From positions 1 to 6,839 of the forward strand of contig DALTVX010000018.1 of assembly GCA_029987395.1 (NCBI GenBank): a stretch of 6,839 bases of DNA, read 5' to 3'. The translations under genes and the position numbers were made by a program. Under the pieces are notes generated by a model. The model ran no database searches, was not told the origin of the DNA, and saw only the letters and a program-made list of their open reading frames with translations. The stretch is from Methanocorpusculum sp. Lineage in GTDB: Archaea > Halobacteriota > Methanomicrobia > Methanomicrobiales > Methanocorpusculaceae. This document shows positions 1 through 5,244 of the stretch, piece after piece (position 1 is the first letter of the stretch; every line of letters begins with the position of its first letter).

Positions 1-756
1 GAAATTATGGGCCCGTGGGTGATCGGGGGTCACTGCCTGTCCCATATCGATGAGAATAAGTCCGTCAGGACCTGTGAGGATGTTGTACTCCGAAAGGTCA
101 CCGTGAACGAGCCGTGCTTTTTGATAGAGATCACGGATCATACCAATCGTTTCCTCGTATCCTTCTGCCGGAGTTCCGGGAAGACGAAGCCGCATCTGGG
201 GATAAGGAATGCTCCCTTTCCCAAGAAACTCCATGACGAGGATGTTTCTGTCAAAAGCATACGGGGTCGGGCATGGGATCCCAGCTTCTCGTGTTCGTGA
301 AAGGTTACTGTACTCTTTTTTCGTCCAGGCAAAGACGATATCTTTGTGGGTCCTGCGGATCCCTTCAAATCTTGGATCGCCGAGAATGTACTCACTCATC
401 GCGGTGAAATTACCGGTCCTGATACGATAGATCTTGACGGCGGCAGAGATCTCTTCACCTGCATCGTCGAGTTTTCCTGCAAGGAAGACGTTTGCCTCCT
501 TCCCTGTGGAGATGGATCCTCCCATCGAACTGATGATTTTTTTGTTGACGAGTTTGTACAATGCTAAAAGAGTGACTTCGTCAAAGACTTCACCGGTGAC
601 TTTTCGGTTATCGGCTTCTTTGATCCTTATCCCGAACTCGGAGAGTTTGCGGTCGAGATACTCGATCCTGCTGTCCTGATCCTGGTGGTGATCGGCTGAA
701 GATGCAGATCTTGGCGGTGAGCGGTTTTTTGATTTGGGAATTTTTGCGGGGGACAT
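1..756 (-). CDS. rio1: RIO1-type atypical serine protein kinase, C-terminus beyond the window edge
   Basis: The minus-strand frame from the ATG at 754-756 is open for 252 codons to base 1 and runs off the left edge, so the last few dozen residues are missing. RIO1 kinases are cytoplasmic ATP-binding enzymes; in eukaryotes they act in late small-subunit ribosome maturation, and the archaeal enzyme is assumed to have a related role. Visible motifs are a basic, Ser-rich N-terminal tail (1-30), the winged-helix-like N-domain (about 30-80), the nucleotide loop STGKEANVF (83-91), the AVKIYR lysine (K108), a hinge around LVMEFLG (173-179), the catalytic loop LVHGDLSEYN (216-225, D220) and the metal-binding IDMGQ (236-240, D237). 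The HGDLSEYN/IDMGQ pair is the RIO1 signature and excludes an ordinary Hanks kinase. An in-frame TGA lies 24 bases upstream of the ATG, which fixes the start. No clear Shine-Dalgarno is seen. It lies downstream of, and probably apart from, the metallo-hydrolase operon. Confidence 0.93.
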   Translation of the reverse strand, partial: MSPAKIPKSKNRSPPRSASSADHHQDQDSRIEYLDRKLSEFGIRIKEADNRKVTGEVFDEVTLLALYKLVNKKIISSMGGSISTGKEANVFLAGKLDDAGEEISAAVKIYRIRTGNFTAMSEYILGDPRFEGIRRTHKDIVFAWTKKEYSNLSRTREAGIPCPTPYAFDRNILVMEFLGKGSIPYPQMRLRLPGTPAEGYEETIGMIRDLYQKARLVHGDLSEYNILTGPDGLILIDMGQAVTPDHPRAHNF

Positions 757-788
757 GGTGGGGTTGATGTGATTTCAGCTGTGCTGTT

Positions 789-803
789 ATGGTATATGTT
801 TCT
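789..803 (-). promoter_or_regulatory. Candidate promoter of the RIO1 gene (TATA-like)
   Basis: On the minus strand the sequence AAAGAAACATATACC resembles an archaeal purine-rich BRE followed by a TATA-like core. Its centre lies about 40 bases upstream of the RIO1 ATG, which would place the transcript start near 770 and give a leader of about 14 bases. The rest of the gap 757-890 shows no gene. Read by eye only. Confidence 0.4.
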
Positions 804-874
804 TTTATTGGGTATTAGTTTTTGGGGAGAGGGCTGATTTCAATGTTTAGGTGACGTATCTGTATTGATCAGCT

Positions 875-882
875 CAAAAATT
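875..882 (-). terminator. Possible T-run terminator after the metallo-hydrolase gene
   Basis: Minus-strand AATTTTTG lies 9 bases past the TGA stop of the metallo-hydrolase. Archaeal termination often needs only a short T-run, but five T's is weak and there is no stem before it. Confidence 0.25.
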
Positions 883-890
883 ATGCTTCC

Positions 891-1694
891 TCACCACTCC
901 AGAACCAGTCCGACGCCGACCTCATGAATAGGAAGTTCGTAATGGATCGCTGCTTTTACCGCAAACGATGTGCAGTGGCATGGATATAGATCTGTTATAT
1001 TGTTTTGTTTGAGATATTGGATCGTTTTTTCTGCACGTGCATCGACTTTTTTCATATGCCAACCGCCGATGATCCCAAGAACGGGTTTGTTAAACAGTTC
1101 TTTCGCATAGGCACAGATGTTACAGATCCCGGAATGTGAACATCCGGTGATAACATAGATCCCGGACTTTTTTTCATAAACAAGTGCAGAATCCTCTAAG
1201 ATAAAGTCAGGTACATAGCCATTGGATGTTTTTCGCGTGTCCATCTTTGGTCTTTGTTCAAACTCCTGAGTGATCGGGATCTCGCCAAGGAAAGTGATGT
1301 TTTGGCTTATCATTACCGGGTTCTTGGAAAGATGCAGGCAGGATCTTTCTCGAAGCGTTTCTTCGGAGATAGGTGAACCTGTCAGAAGATCGCCTCTGCG
1401 TTTTTCGGCAAATGTATCAGGGTGGGCAAGTATCTCTAATAATGAGGTTTCGAACTCTTCCAGCAGATGCGGCAGACCTCCGGTGTGGTCGTCGTGTCCG
1501 TGGGAGAGCACGACCTTTGTCAGATTTCCAAGGTCGATCCCAAGTTTTTTTGCATTCCTGATGAAGAGGTTAGAATAGCCTGTATCAAACAGGATCTTCT
1601 CGAATCCGTCCTCAATATAAAAGCAAAGACCCGGCTCTCCGTAAAAATATTTGTCGATATATGTGTTGTTGTCTACAAGTACTGTGAGTTTCAT
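891..1694 (-). CDS. Metallo-beta-lactamase fold hydrolase, COG1237 / DHPMR-P-synthase-like
   Basis: This is a 267-residue cytoplasmic metallo-beta-lactamase fold protein. The metal motif SHGHDDHTGG (64-73; H65, H67, D69, H70) is followed by H91, TGCSHSGICNI with H187, and GGWH with H213, the ligand layout of COG1237. The best-known member, MJ0301 of Methanocaldococcus, makes 7,8-dihydropterin-6-methyl-4-(beta-D-ribofuranosyl)aminobenzene 5'-phosphate in methanopterin synthesis. The same family also holds many uncharacterised hydrolases, so substrate assignment is a family-level guess. I place the start at the ATG at 1692-1694 (MKLTVLVDNNT, a typical family beginning); a TTG 12 bases upstream is in frame but would overlap the preceding gene. 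The ATG lies 5 bases after the stop of the flavoprotein gene, so the two are probably cotranscribed and perhaps translationally coupled. The C-terminus ends LEW at a TGA (891-893). Confidence 0.85.
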   Translation of the reverse strand: MKLTVLVDNNTYIDKYFYGEPGLCFYIEDGFEKILFDTGYSNLFIRNAKKLGIDLGNLTKVVLSHGHDDHTGGLPHLLEEFETSLLEILAHPDTFAEKRRGDLLTGSPISEETLRERSCLHLSKNPVMISQNITFLGEIPITQEFEQRPKMDTRKTSNGYVPDFILEDSALVYEKKSGIYVITGCSHSGICNICAYAKELFNKPVLGIIGGWHMKKVDARAEKTIQYLKQNNITDLYPCHCTSFAVKAAIHYELPIHEVGVGLVLEW

Positions 1695-1699
1695 TGTTG

Positions 1700-2395
1700 T
1701 TACCAAGGTTTTTTTCCATCGAGCCAGCCGTTTTTCTTCCAGTGTGCTACATCGGATTCAGTAAATCCGTGTTTTTTCTGAACGAACCTCATCATATAAA
1801 AGCGCATTTTGACTTTGAGAGACGGCTCCGCTCCTTGCTGCCGCAGAATTTTTTGGGAGGTCTTTTTCACTTCCAGTGAAATGGCCGCTTTTGTCTTTTC
1901 GTTGACGTTTTCCCAGCTTGATGCCCGAACCGATTTTTCGAAGGTGTAGGTTCTGGCAACTCCCCACCAGTCAAAAGAATCTTTGAGATCTTTTGTCGCG
2001 TTCTGCATCCCGCCTCCTGCTGCCGTAGTAATGATCAGTGCCTGTTTCTGGAAATAATCCGCTTCCGGCTTATGAACCATCCACTGATAACCAAAGTGAT
2101 CCAGAAGGGTCTTGACCTGACCTGGGACGTGATAGACATACACGGGAGCTGTGAAGATGATCAGATCCGCATTTTGCATCGAGTCGGCGATCGGCTGGAT
2201 ATAGTTGTAGTGAGGGCATTTTGTGTGGTCGGAAAAGCAAGAATAGCATCCGGTACAAAATTCAGGCATGTCTTTAGGCAGGTGGAACTCGGTGACGACA
2301 TCTCCGCGGGCGAGTTCTGCAATGAACTGCTGGGCGATATTATACGTACTTGACTGTTCTTTTCGTCCGGTTCCGTAGATTACAGTTATTTTCAT
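1700..2395 (-). CDS. NAD(P)H-dependent FMN oxidoreductase with an iron-sulfur-flavoprotein-like Cys motif
   Basis: This 231-residue flavodoxin-fold protein begins with the strand and phosphate loop MKITVIYGTGRKEQSST (1-17), which binds FMN in this superfamily. Cysteines 47, 50, 53 and 60 form C-x2-C-x2-C-x6-C, close to the compact [4Fe-4S] motif of the archaeal iron-sulfur flavoprotein Isf (C-x2-C-x2-C-x5-C). The segment TAPVYVYHVPGQVKTLLDH (100-118) is the usual FMN-reductase core, and ITTAAGGGMQ follows. The last 70 or so residues are basic and rich in Lys and aromatic residues, with no motif I recognise. It is likely a cytoplasmic redox protein that moves electrons between NAD(P)H or ferredoxin and an unknown acceptor. 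The ATG at 2393-2395 lies 21 bases after the tyrS stop, and the stop is 5 bases before the metallo-hydrolase ATG, so it is the middle gene of an apparent operon. Cluster binding is inferred from cysteine spacing only. Confidence 0.82.
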   Translation of the reverse strand: MKITVIYGTGRKEQSSTYNIAQQFIAELARGDVVTEFHLPKDMPEFCTGCYSCFSDHTKCPHYNYIQPIADSMQNADLIIFTAPVYVYHVPGQVKTLLDHFGYQWMVHKPEADYFQKQALIITTAAGGGMQNATKDLKDSFDWWGVARTYTFEKSVRASSWENVNEKTKAAISLEVKKTSQKILRQQGAEPSLKVKMRFYMMRFVQKKHGFTESDVAHWKKNGWLDGKKPW

Positions 2396-2416
2396 TGCTT
2401 TAAGACCATCAAAAAA

Positions 2417-3370
2417 TTAGTTTTTATAGCTCTGCACATACGCATATGCGTCTGCGAGAATTTCTCCAAGAGAATCGCCGCATGCCGCCTTCAGATCCAT
2501 CGCGTGGACCTTTCCGCCGGAATACGCTGCTTCGAGTTCTGCATAGTTCTGGAACTCAAGGTCCCCGCCGAACTTTTCCGGCCGGCGGATCGCGACCGTG
2601 TCCATTCTTGGGAACACATTGTACTGGAAGATCTGGAGGATCGGGTTGCCTTCCGTCTCTGGCGGGCAGAATGCCTTCTTCATCTTCTTCTTGATATCTT
2701 CAGGGGAATCAGCGACCGAGATCACATTCCCTTTCGAGGATGACATCTTTTCACCGTCAAGACCGTTGACGATCGGTGTGTGGATACATACCGGCGGTTT
2801 GTATCCAAGGGTCGGCAGATGTTCGCGTGCGAGCATGTGGATCTTTCTCTGGTCGATCCCTCCAACCGCGGCATCAACGTTCAGCGTCGGCATGTCGACG
2901 ACCTGCATGACCGGGTAGATCATCTGGGAGACCATCGGGTTGTCCATCGCACGGCCGACCTCATCCATACTGCGGGTCGCACGATTCAGGGTGATCTGCT
3001 GACAGAGAGTCAAGACCTCGGTCTGGTACTTCGGGGTGAGCTGAACGTCCGTTCCGAGAACAAACTCAGCGCCTTTGAGGCCGACTGCCTCGATACAGGC
3101 TTTGTTGTAGTCGGCGAGCTCTTTGATCTGCTCAAACGTTCCTTTTCTGTTCAGATAGGCATGCAGATTTGCGATCAAGACCACGACATCAAACCCTGCT
3201 GCTTTCATATCCATCAGTTTATTGATGGTCACCAGGTGACCGAGGTGAATCTCGCCGCTTGGTTCATAGCCGGTATAGACCCGTTTTGTTGGTTTGTTCA
3301 ACAAAACTCTGAGTTCGTCTTCGGTGACGATCTCAGCCGTATTACGGGTGACGAGTTCGTATGCGTCCAT
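2417..3370 (-). CDS. tyrS: Tyrosyl-tRNA synthetase, archaeal type
   Basis: This complete 317-residue class I synthetase charges tRNA-Tyr with tyrosine using ATP. Its length matches the compact archaeal/eukaryotic form and it lacks the C-terminal S4 domain of bacterial enzymes. The ATP-binding HIGH motif is HLGH (42-45), the tyrosine pocket begins at VYTGYEPSGEIH (Y32, E36), the recognition helix residues are Y152, Q156, D159 and Q174, and the mobile KMSKS loop is KMSSS (208-212). These pocket residues correspond, with a shift of about one, to Y32, Y151, Q155, D158 and Q173 of the Methanocaldococcus enzyme. The ATG at 3368-3370 lies a few bases from the predicted transcript start, so the mRNA is probably leaderless or nearly so. 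It is the first gene of the apparent tyrS-flavoprotein-metallohydrolase operon. A T-run directly after the TAA (2411-2416) could cause partial termination. Confidence 0.97.
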   Translation of the reverse strand: MDAYELVTRNTAEIVTEDELRVLLNKPTKRVYTGYEPSGEIHLGHLVTINKLMDMKAAGFDVVVLIANLHAYLNRKGTFEQIKELADYNKACIEAVGLKGAEFVLGTDVQLTPKYQTEVLTLCQQITLNRATRSMDEVGRAMDNPMVSQMIYPVMQVVDMPTLNVDAAVGGIDQRKIHMLAREHLPTLGYKPPVCIHTPIVNGLDGEKMSSSKGNVISVADSPEDIKKKMKKAFCPPETEGNPILQIFQYNVFPRMDTVAIRRPEKFGGDLEFQNYAELEAAYSGGKVHAMDLKAACGDSLGEILADAYAYVQSYKN

Positions 3371-3395
3371 ATCCCGATATGTTGTCTGTGAAATA

Positions 3396-3403
3396 CTATT
3401 AAA
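3396..3403 (-). promoter_or_regulatory. TATA-like box of tyrS
   Basis: Minus-strand TTTAATAG is centred about 30 bases upstream of the tyrS ATG. A start site 24-27 bases downstream of the box would fall at 3373-3376, giving a leader of only 3-6 bases. A short palindrome ATATC-CC-GATAT (3369-3380) covers this presumed start site. Confidence 0.45.
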
Positions 3404-3432
3404 GGATGTGTGACAGTGTGTGGACCGGGATA

Positions 3433-3451
3433 CTGTCTAACATATAGACAG
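3433..3451. repeat. Perfect 7-bp-arm inverted repeat upstream of tyrS
   Basis: CTGTCTA-ACATA-TAGACAG has two perfect 7-base arms and a 5-base loop. It lies about 30 bases upstream of the tyrS TATA-like box and 32 bases past the stop of the small membrane ORF. It could be an operator for tyrS or part of the 3' end of the small gene; the sequence alone does not decide. Confidence 0.6.
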
Positions 3452-3453
3452 GT

Positions 3454-3459
3454 AAAAAA
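3454..3459 (-). terminator. T-run terminator of the small membrane ORF
   Basis: Six T's on the minus strand (within CTCTTTTTTACC) lie 24 bases past the TGA of the 31-codon ORF, immediately before the 3433-3451 palindrome. This fits an archaeal U-run terminator and would isolate the small gene from tyrS. Confidence 0.4.
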
Positions 3460-3482
3460 GAGGGGTGTTTATTGGAAGAGTG

Positions 3483-3578
3483 TCATCTTCCGAACTTTGA
3501 ACCGGATACGGCGATCGTGATGATCAGGACGACGAGTCCTGCGACGATCTTGTCCAGCACTGAGGGTGCGTATTTCAT
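3483..3578 (-). CDS. Small single-helix membrane protein, 31 residues (hypothetical)
   Basis: This minus-strand ORF runs from an ATG (3576-3578) to a TGA (3483-3485). The product MKYAPSVLDKIVAGLVVLIIT... has a polar N-terminus with two lysines, one strongly hydrophobic stretch (about 11-24, IVAGLVVLIITIAV) and a short basic tail ending SKFGR. This is the layout of a small single-pass membrane protein. An in-frame TAA lies three codons upstream, so the ATG is the earliest possible start. There is no Shine-Dalgarno, but a TATA-like box at 3602-3609 would start the transcript almost at the ATG, and a T-run follows the stop; this promoter-ORF-terminator layout is the main support. Codons are GC-rich at third positions (GTC, ATC, CTG, GCC), like the core genes and unlike the AT-rich surrounding spacer. 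I do not recognise a family; it is not an obvious SecE or Sec61-beta. Confidence 0.5.
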   Translation of the reverse strand: MKYAPSVLDKIVAGLVVLIITIAVSGSKFGR

Positions 3579-3601
3579 ACTGAATTATTATGATTATTCC
3601 G

Positions 3602-3609
3602 TCATAAAT
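3602..3609 (-). promoter_or_regulatory. Candidate promoter of the small membrane ORF
   Basis: Minus-strand ATTTATGA is centred about 28 bases upstream of the ATG at 3578. If used as a TATA box it gives a leaderless transcript. It is flanked by the palindromes at 3618-3639 and 3641-3653. Confidence 0.35.
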
Positions 3610-3617
3610 GCGGCGTT

Positions 3618-3639
3618 AACTACAAAAATTTTGTTAGTT
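3618..3639. repeat. Inverted repeat upstream of the small ORF promoter
   Basis: AACTACAAAA-A-TTTTGTTAGTT is a near-perfect 10-bp-arm palindrome with a single extra T in the right arm. It sits just upstream of the TATA-like box of the 31-residue ORF and could be an operator. A second palindrome, TCGAAT-T-ATTCGA (3641-3653), follows directly. Confidence 0.5.
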
Positions 3640-3640
3640 A

Positions 3641-3671
3641 TCGAATTATTCGAAAAAACCTGGTGAAAAAT
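3641..3671 (-). terminator. Terminator region of the winged-helix regulator gene
   Basis: Reading the minus strand after the TAA at 3688-3690, there are two T-runs (ATATTTTT at 3666-3673, TTTTTT at 3653-3658), then the 13-base palindrome TCGAATTATTCGA (3641-3653). Paired T-runs are a common archaeal termination signal. Confidence 0.5.
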
Positions 3672-3687
3672 ATGCCCTGGTGCTGTA

Positions 3688-4548
3688 TTATGTTTCCATC
3701 ACGATGCGTTCGCCGCCGGTCACTTCTCCACGCTCCATGCTGAAATACGCATCATTGGCATCCGGGCTGAGCGAGTAGTACGAGTTCCCTCCCTCTTTCC
3801 CCTCGGTAAGTAATCGATCGTCGAAATTCTTCAGATGAAAATACACGGTGTCCGGAGATTTGCCGATGATCCCGGCGATCTCGTGACGTGTCAGGTTTGG
3901 ATGTAGATATAATGTTTTGAAAATCAAGCCGGTGGTTTCATTTTCCAGAATGCTGTATATGACCGGTTCTAAAGATTCCTGATCGATCGGGTGTGCAGAA
4001 TAGTACGTTCTTCCGTTTACCTCGGCTGCAAATATCTTCTGCTCGTTTTGGAGTCGGTGAAGCTGATAGGCAACGGATCCACGGGAACTTTCCACCCCGT
4101 CAACGATCTGTTTTTGCGAGCAGAATTTGTGCTGCCGAATGTAGGCGAGGATCTTTGCCGGCGTTGAGTCCGGGTTTTTTTCGGGAGATCTGCGGCGGCA
4201 GAAGACGGCGAAGGTACCGCAGACACCAAAGATCGTAGTAAGAAGCGGAATCATCATTGTTCTGGTCATGTTTCCAAGAGGCGTTGGTTCAAAGAAATCA
4301 AAGTATGAGCCGATGTAGACGGGAAGTACGGTTTTCCAGTAAACAAAGTTCAGCCATCCGGTAATTGTTACTCCCTCAATTCCGTCATCGACAGGAACTA
4401 TCTCATAGTCGATCGGGGTTATTACCAAGTCATCTTCGGCAGGGTAAGTGTAATAGAAGTCAAAGGCGCTTACTGGTCCACATACACCTGCAAGTACGCA
4501 GAGGAGCACAACCCATAGGAAAAAGTGAATTTTGAGTTTAAACGGCAT
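3688..4548 (-). CDS. Membrane-anchored regulator with two winged-helix DNA-binding domains
   Basis: This 286-residue protein looks like a one-component membrane regulator. A hydrophobic signal or anchor (about 7-28, ending VSA) is followed by an acidic extracytoplasmic segment rich in Tyr and Asp (about 29-95; 60-80 is also fairly hydrophobic). A clear membrane helix (about 98-117) is closed by CRRR (117-120), placing the rest in the cytoplasm. The first winged-helix domain (about 126-178) has the helix-turn-helix CSQKQIVDGVESSRGSVAYQ and a wing ending NGRTYYSAH. The second (about 186-262) has LTRHEIAGIIGKSPDTVYFH and a wing ending GGNSYYSLS. Similar membrane-tethered winged-helix proteins are common in Methanomicrobiales; their signals are mostly unknown. 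The ATG lies inside the last codons of the upstream secreted-protein gene (11-base overlap), so the two are translationally coupled and the secreted protein may be its sensor partner. No alternative Met occurs before residue 94. Target genes unknown; its own divergent promoter is the obvious candidate. Confidence 0.82.
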   Translation of the reverse strand: MPFKLKIHFFLWVVLLCVLAGVCGPVSAFDFYYTYPAEDDLVITPIDYEIVPVDDGIEGVTITGWLNFVYWKTVLPVYIGSYFDFFEPTPLGNMTRTMMIPLLTTIFGVCGTFAVFCRRRSPEKNPDSTPAKILAYIRQHKFCSQKQIVDGVESSRGSVAYQLHRLQNEQKIFAAEVNGRTYYSAHPIDQESLEPVIYSILENETTGLIFKTLYLHPNLTRHEIAGIIGKSPDTVYFHLKNFDDRLLTEGKEGGNSYYSLSPDANDAYFSMERGEVTGGERIVMET

Positions 4549-4984
4549 TGAAATGCAAAGTATATGGCTGAGTACCGCTCACCGATGCTCCATTAATGTA
4601 GATTGTCCATTGGCCTTCTGCAATATTTCCGTTTATGGCAAGGGGAATCACTCCATTCGTTATTCCATCAAATGAATCGTAATATGGTCCATAGGAAGAT
4701 CCATCTGGTTTGGTTATCACCATGTAGAGAGTATTTTGTGTATTTCCCCACGAGAGAGCAATCTCAATTCTTGTTTTACCGGTAGGAAGGAGATATGAGT
4801 GACTCTTCCATTCTCCTTGGGTAATAGTATCGTAGAGCGGCGGAGCTTTGCTGCTATCGGTAAACTTGTACCAGGGAGTTATCGTATACTTTGCGGCATT
4901 ATCAGAAAAATCAGCTGCACCCGCAGGCATTACACAGCATGCGGTCAAAAGGAGCATGCCAATCAAAAGAATCTGTATCTTCAT
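4538..4984 (-). CDS. Secreted beta-sandwich protein, PPC-domain-like, coupled to the regulator
   Basis: This 148-residue exported protein has an N-terminal signal: K2, a hydrophobic core (3-18), then a probable cleavage near MPAGAA/DFS (after about 23-24). L13-T14-A15-C16 also fits a lipobox, so a lipid-anchored form is possible. Residues 70-148 read as alternating short strands and turns: TRIEIALSWGN, a TLYMVITKPDGSSYG hairpin, GVIPLAI, EGQWTIYINGAS and a closing GTQPYTLHF. This resembles the bacterial pre-peptidase C-terminal (PPC) beta-sandwich, a noncatalytic binding or accessory fold. No catalytic motif is seen. The start ATG (4982-4984) lies about 6-10 bases after the presumed transcript start, with no Shine-Dalgarno. 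It is the first gene of a two-gene unit with the membrane winged-helix regulator and shares a symmetric divergent promoter with the broken gene at 5181. Function unknown; a surface ligand-binding role is a guess. Confidence 0.75.
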   Translation of the reverse strand: MKIQILLIGMLLLTACCVMPAGAADFSDNAAKYTITPWYKFTDSSKAPPLYDTITQGEWKSHSYLLPTGKTRIEIALSWGNTQNTLYMVITKPDGSSYGPYYDSFDGITNGVIPLAINGNIAEGQWTIYINGASVSGTQPYTLHFNAV

Positions 4985-5011
4985 ACATTGGTATGTTCTG
5001 TTGTTTCTTTG

Positions 5012-5020
5012 TTATAAATA
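5012..5020 (-). promoter_or_regulatory. TATA box of the secreted protein/regulator unit
   Basis: Minus-strand TATTTATAA is a good archaeal TATA box. A start site about 26 bases downstream would be near 4990, just ahead of the ATG at 4984. The box forms the outer end of the left arm of the 5012-5103 inverted repeat. Confidence 0.6.
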
Positions 5021-5103
5021 CATTGAGCCTAGTATCCAATTCTTCCTCTTTCCCTTTACCTCTTGAATACATGCATTGGAGTCTAGGCTCAATGTATTGA
5101 TAA
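5012..5103. repeat. Long inverted repeat forming a symmetric divergent promoter region
   Basis: Bases 5012-5040 match the reverse complement of 5075-5103 at 26 of 29 positions, counted by hand; mismatches fall at 5016, 5033 and 5034. A 16-base core is perfect: AATACATTGAGCCTAG (5017-5032) and CTAGGCTCAATGTATT (5083-5098). The spacer 5041-5074 is pyrimidine-rich. Read outward, each arm gives CCAAT or ATTGGA, then CTAGGCTCAATGTATT, then a TATA-like box, so both divergent genes have the same upstream element. Within each arm the bases around CTAG are themselves nearly dyad-symmetric (ATTG..AG.CTAG.CTCAAT with one extra base), as expected of an operator for a dimeric regulator. Confidence 0.8.
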
Positions 5104-5106
5104 TAG
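5095..5106 (+). promoter_or_regulatory. Candidate promoter of the interrupted exported-protein gene
   Basis: TATTGATAATAG is the plus-strand counterpart of the minus-strand TATTTATAAC, at the outer end of the right arm of the inverted repeat. A transcript starting about 26 bases downstream would begin near 5125, leaving a leader of about 55 bases before the ATG at 5181. Confidence 0.45.
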
Positions 5107-5124
5107 ATGAGGGAGAAAGGGTAG

Positions 5125-5159
5125 TTTTGGTGGTGGTGTAAAAGCCATCATCATCGAAG
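5125..5159 (+). other. Predicted leader-RNA hairpin with G-U pairs
   Basis: GGTGGTGGTG (5129-5138) can pair as RNA with CATCATCATC (5146-5155) through ten continuous pairs, three of them G-U, around a UAAAAGC loop. The stem extends four more pairs outward (UUUU with GAAG) if G-U is allowed. The DNA is not a perfect palindrome, so the structure would exist only in RNA. It begins almost exactly at the predicted transcript start and ends 8 bases before the GAGG. Confidence 0.4.
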
Positions 5160-5167
5160 AAATGCAA

Positions 5168-5171
5168 GAGG
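5168..5171 (+). promoter_or_regulatory. Ribosome binding site of the interrupted gene
   Basis: GAGG lies nine bases upstream of the ATG at 5181-5183. This selects that ATG over the out-of-frame ATGs at 5162 and 5174. Confidence 0.55.
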
Positions 5172-5219
5172 ATATGAAAAATGAAACAGATTATGAAATT
5201 AATTCCAATTCTCATCTGT

Positions 5220-5224
5220 ATATT
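5220..5224. repeat. Target-site duplication, left copy (ATATT)
   Basis: ATATT directly abuts the left terminal repeat and recurs at 6522-6526 directly after the right one. Duplications of 4-5 bp are usual for ISH3-family elements. The exact match indicates a fairly recent insertion. Confidence 0.9.
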
Positions 5225-5242
5225 CAGTACTTCGCCACCCCC
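5225..5242. repeat. Left terminal inverted repeat of the insertion sequence
   Basis: CAGTACTTCGCCACCCCC is the exact reverse complement of 6504-6521. Similarity stops immediately inside the repeat. Confidence 0.92.
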
Positions 5243-5244
5243 TT

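Noticed and set aside
7..679. Several plus-strand and minus-strand frames of 60-100 codons at the left edge
   Set aside because: All are shadows of the RIO1 frame, which carries all kinase motifs and has no stop inside the window.
1695..1706. In-frame TTG start giving four more residues to the metallo-hydrolase
   Set aside because: It would overlap the flavoprotein stop and lacks support; the ATG at 1694 begins MKLTVLVDNNT, the usual family start.
3472..3666. 64-codon plus-strand frame with a TTG start
   Set aside because: It is antisense to the 31-residue membrane ORF and two palindromes, with no promoter or domain.
4982..4995. Short palindrome CATAC-ATTG-GTATG at the start codon of the secreted protein
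   Set aside because: Arms of five bases are within chance expectation and no second copy is seen.
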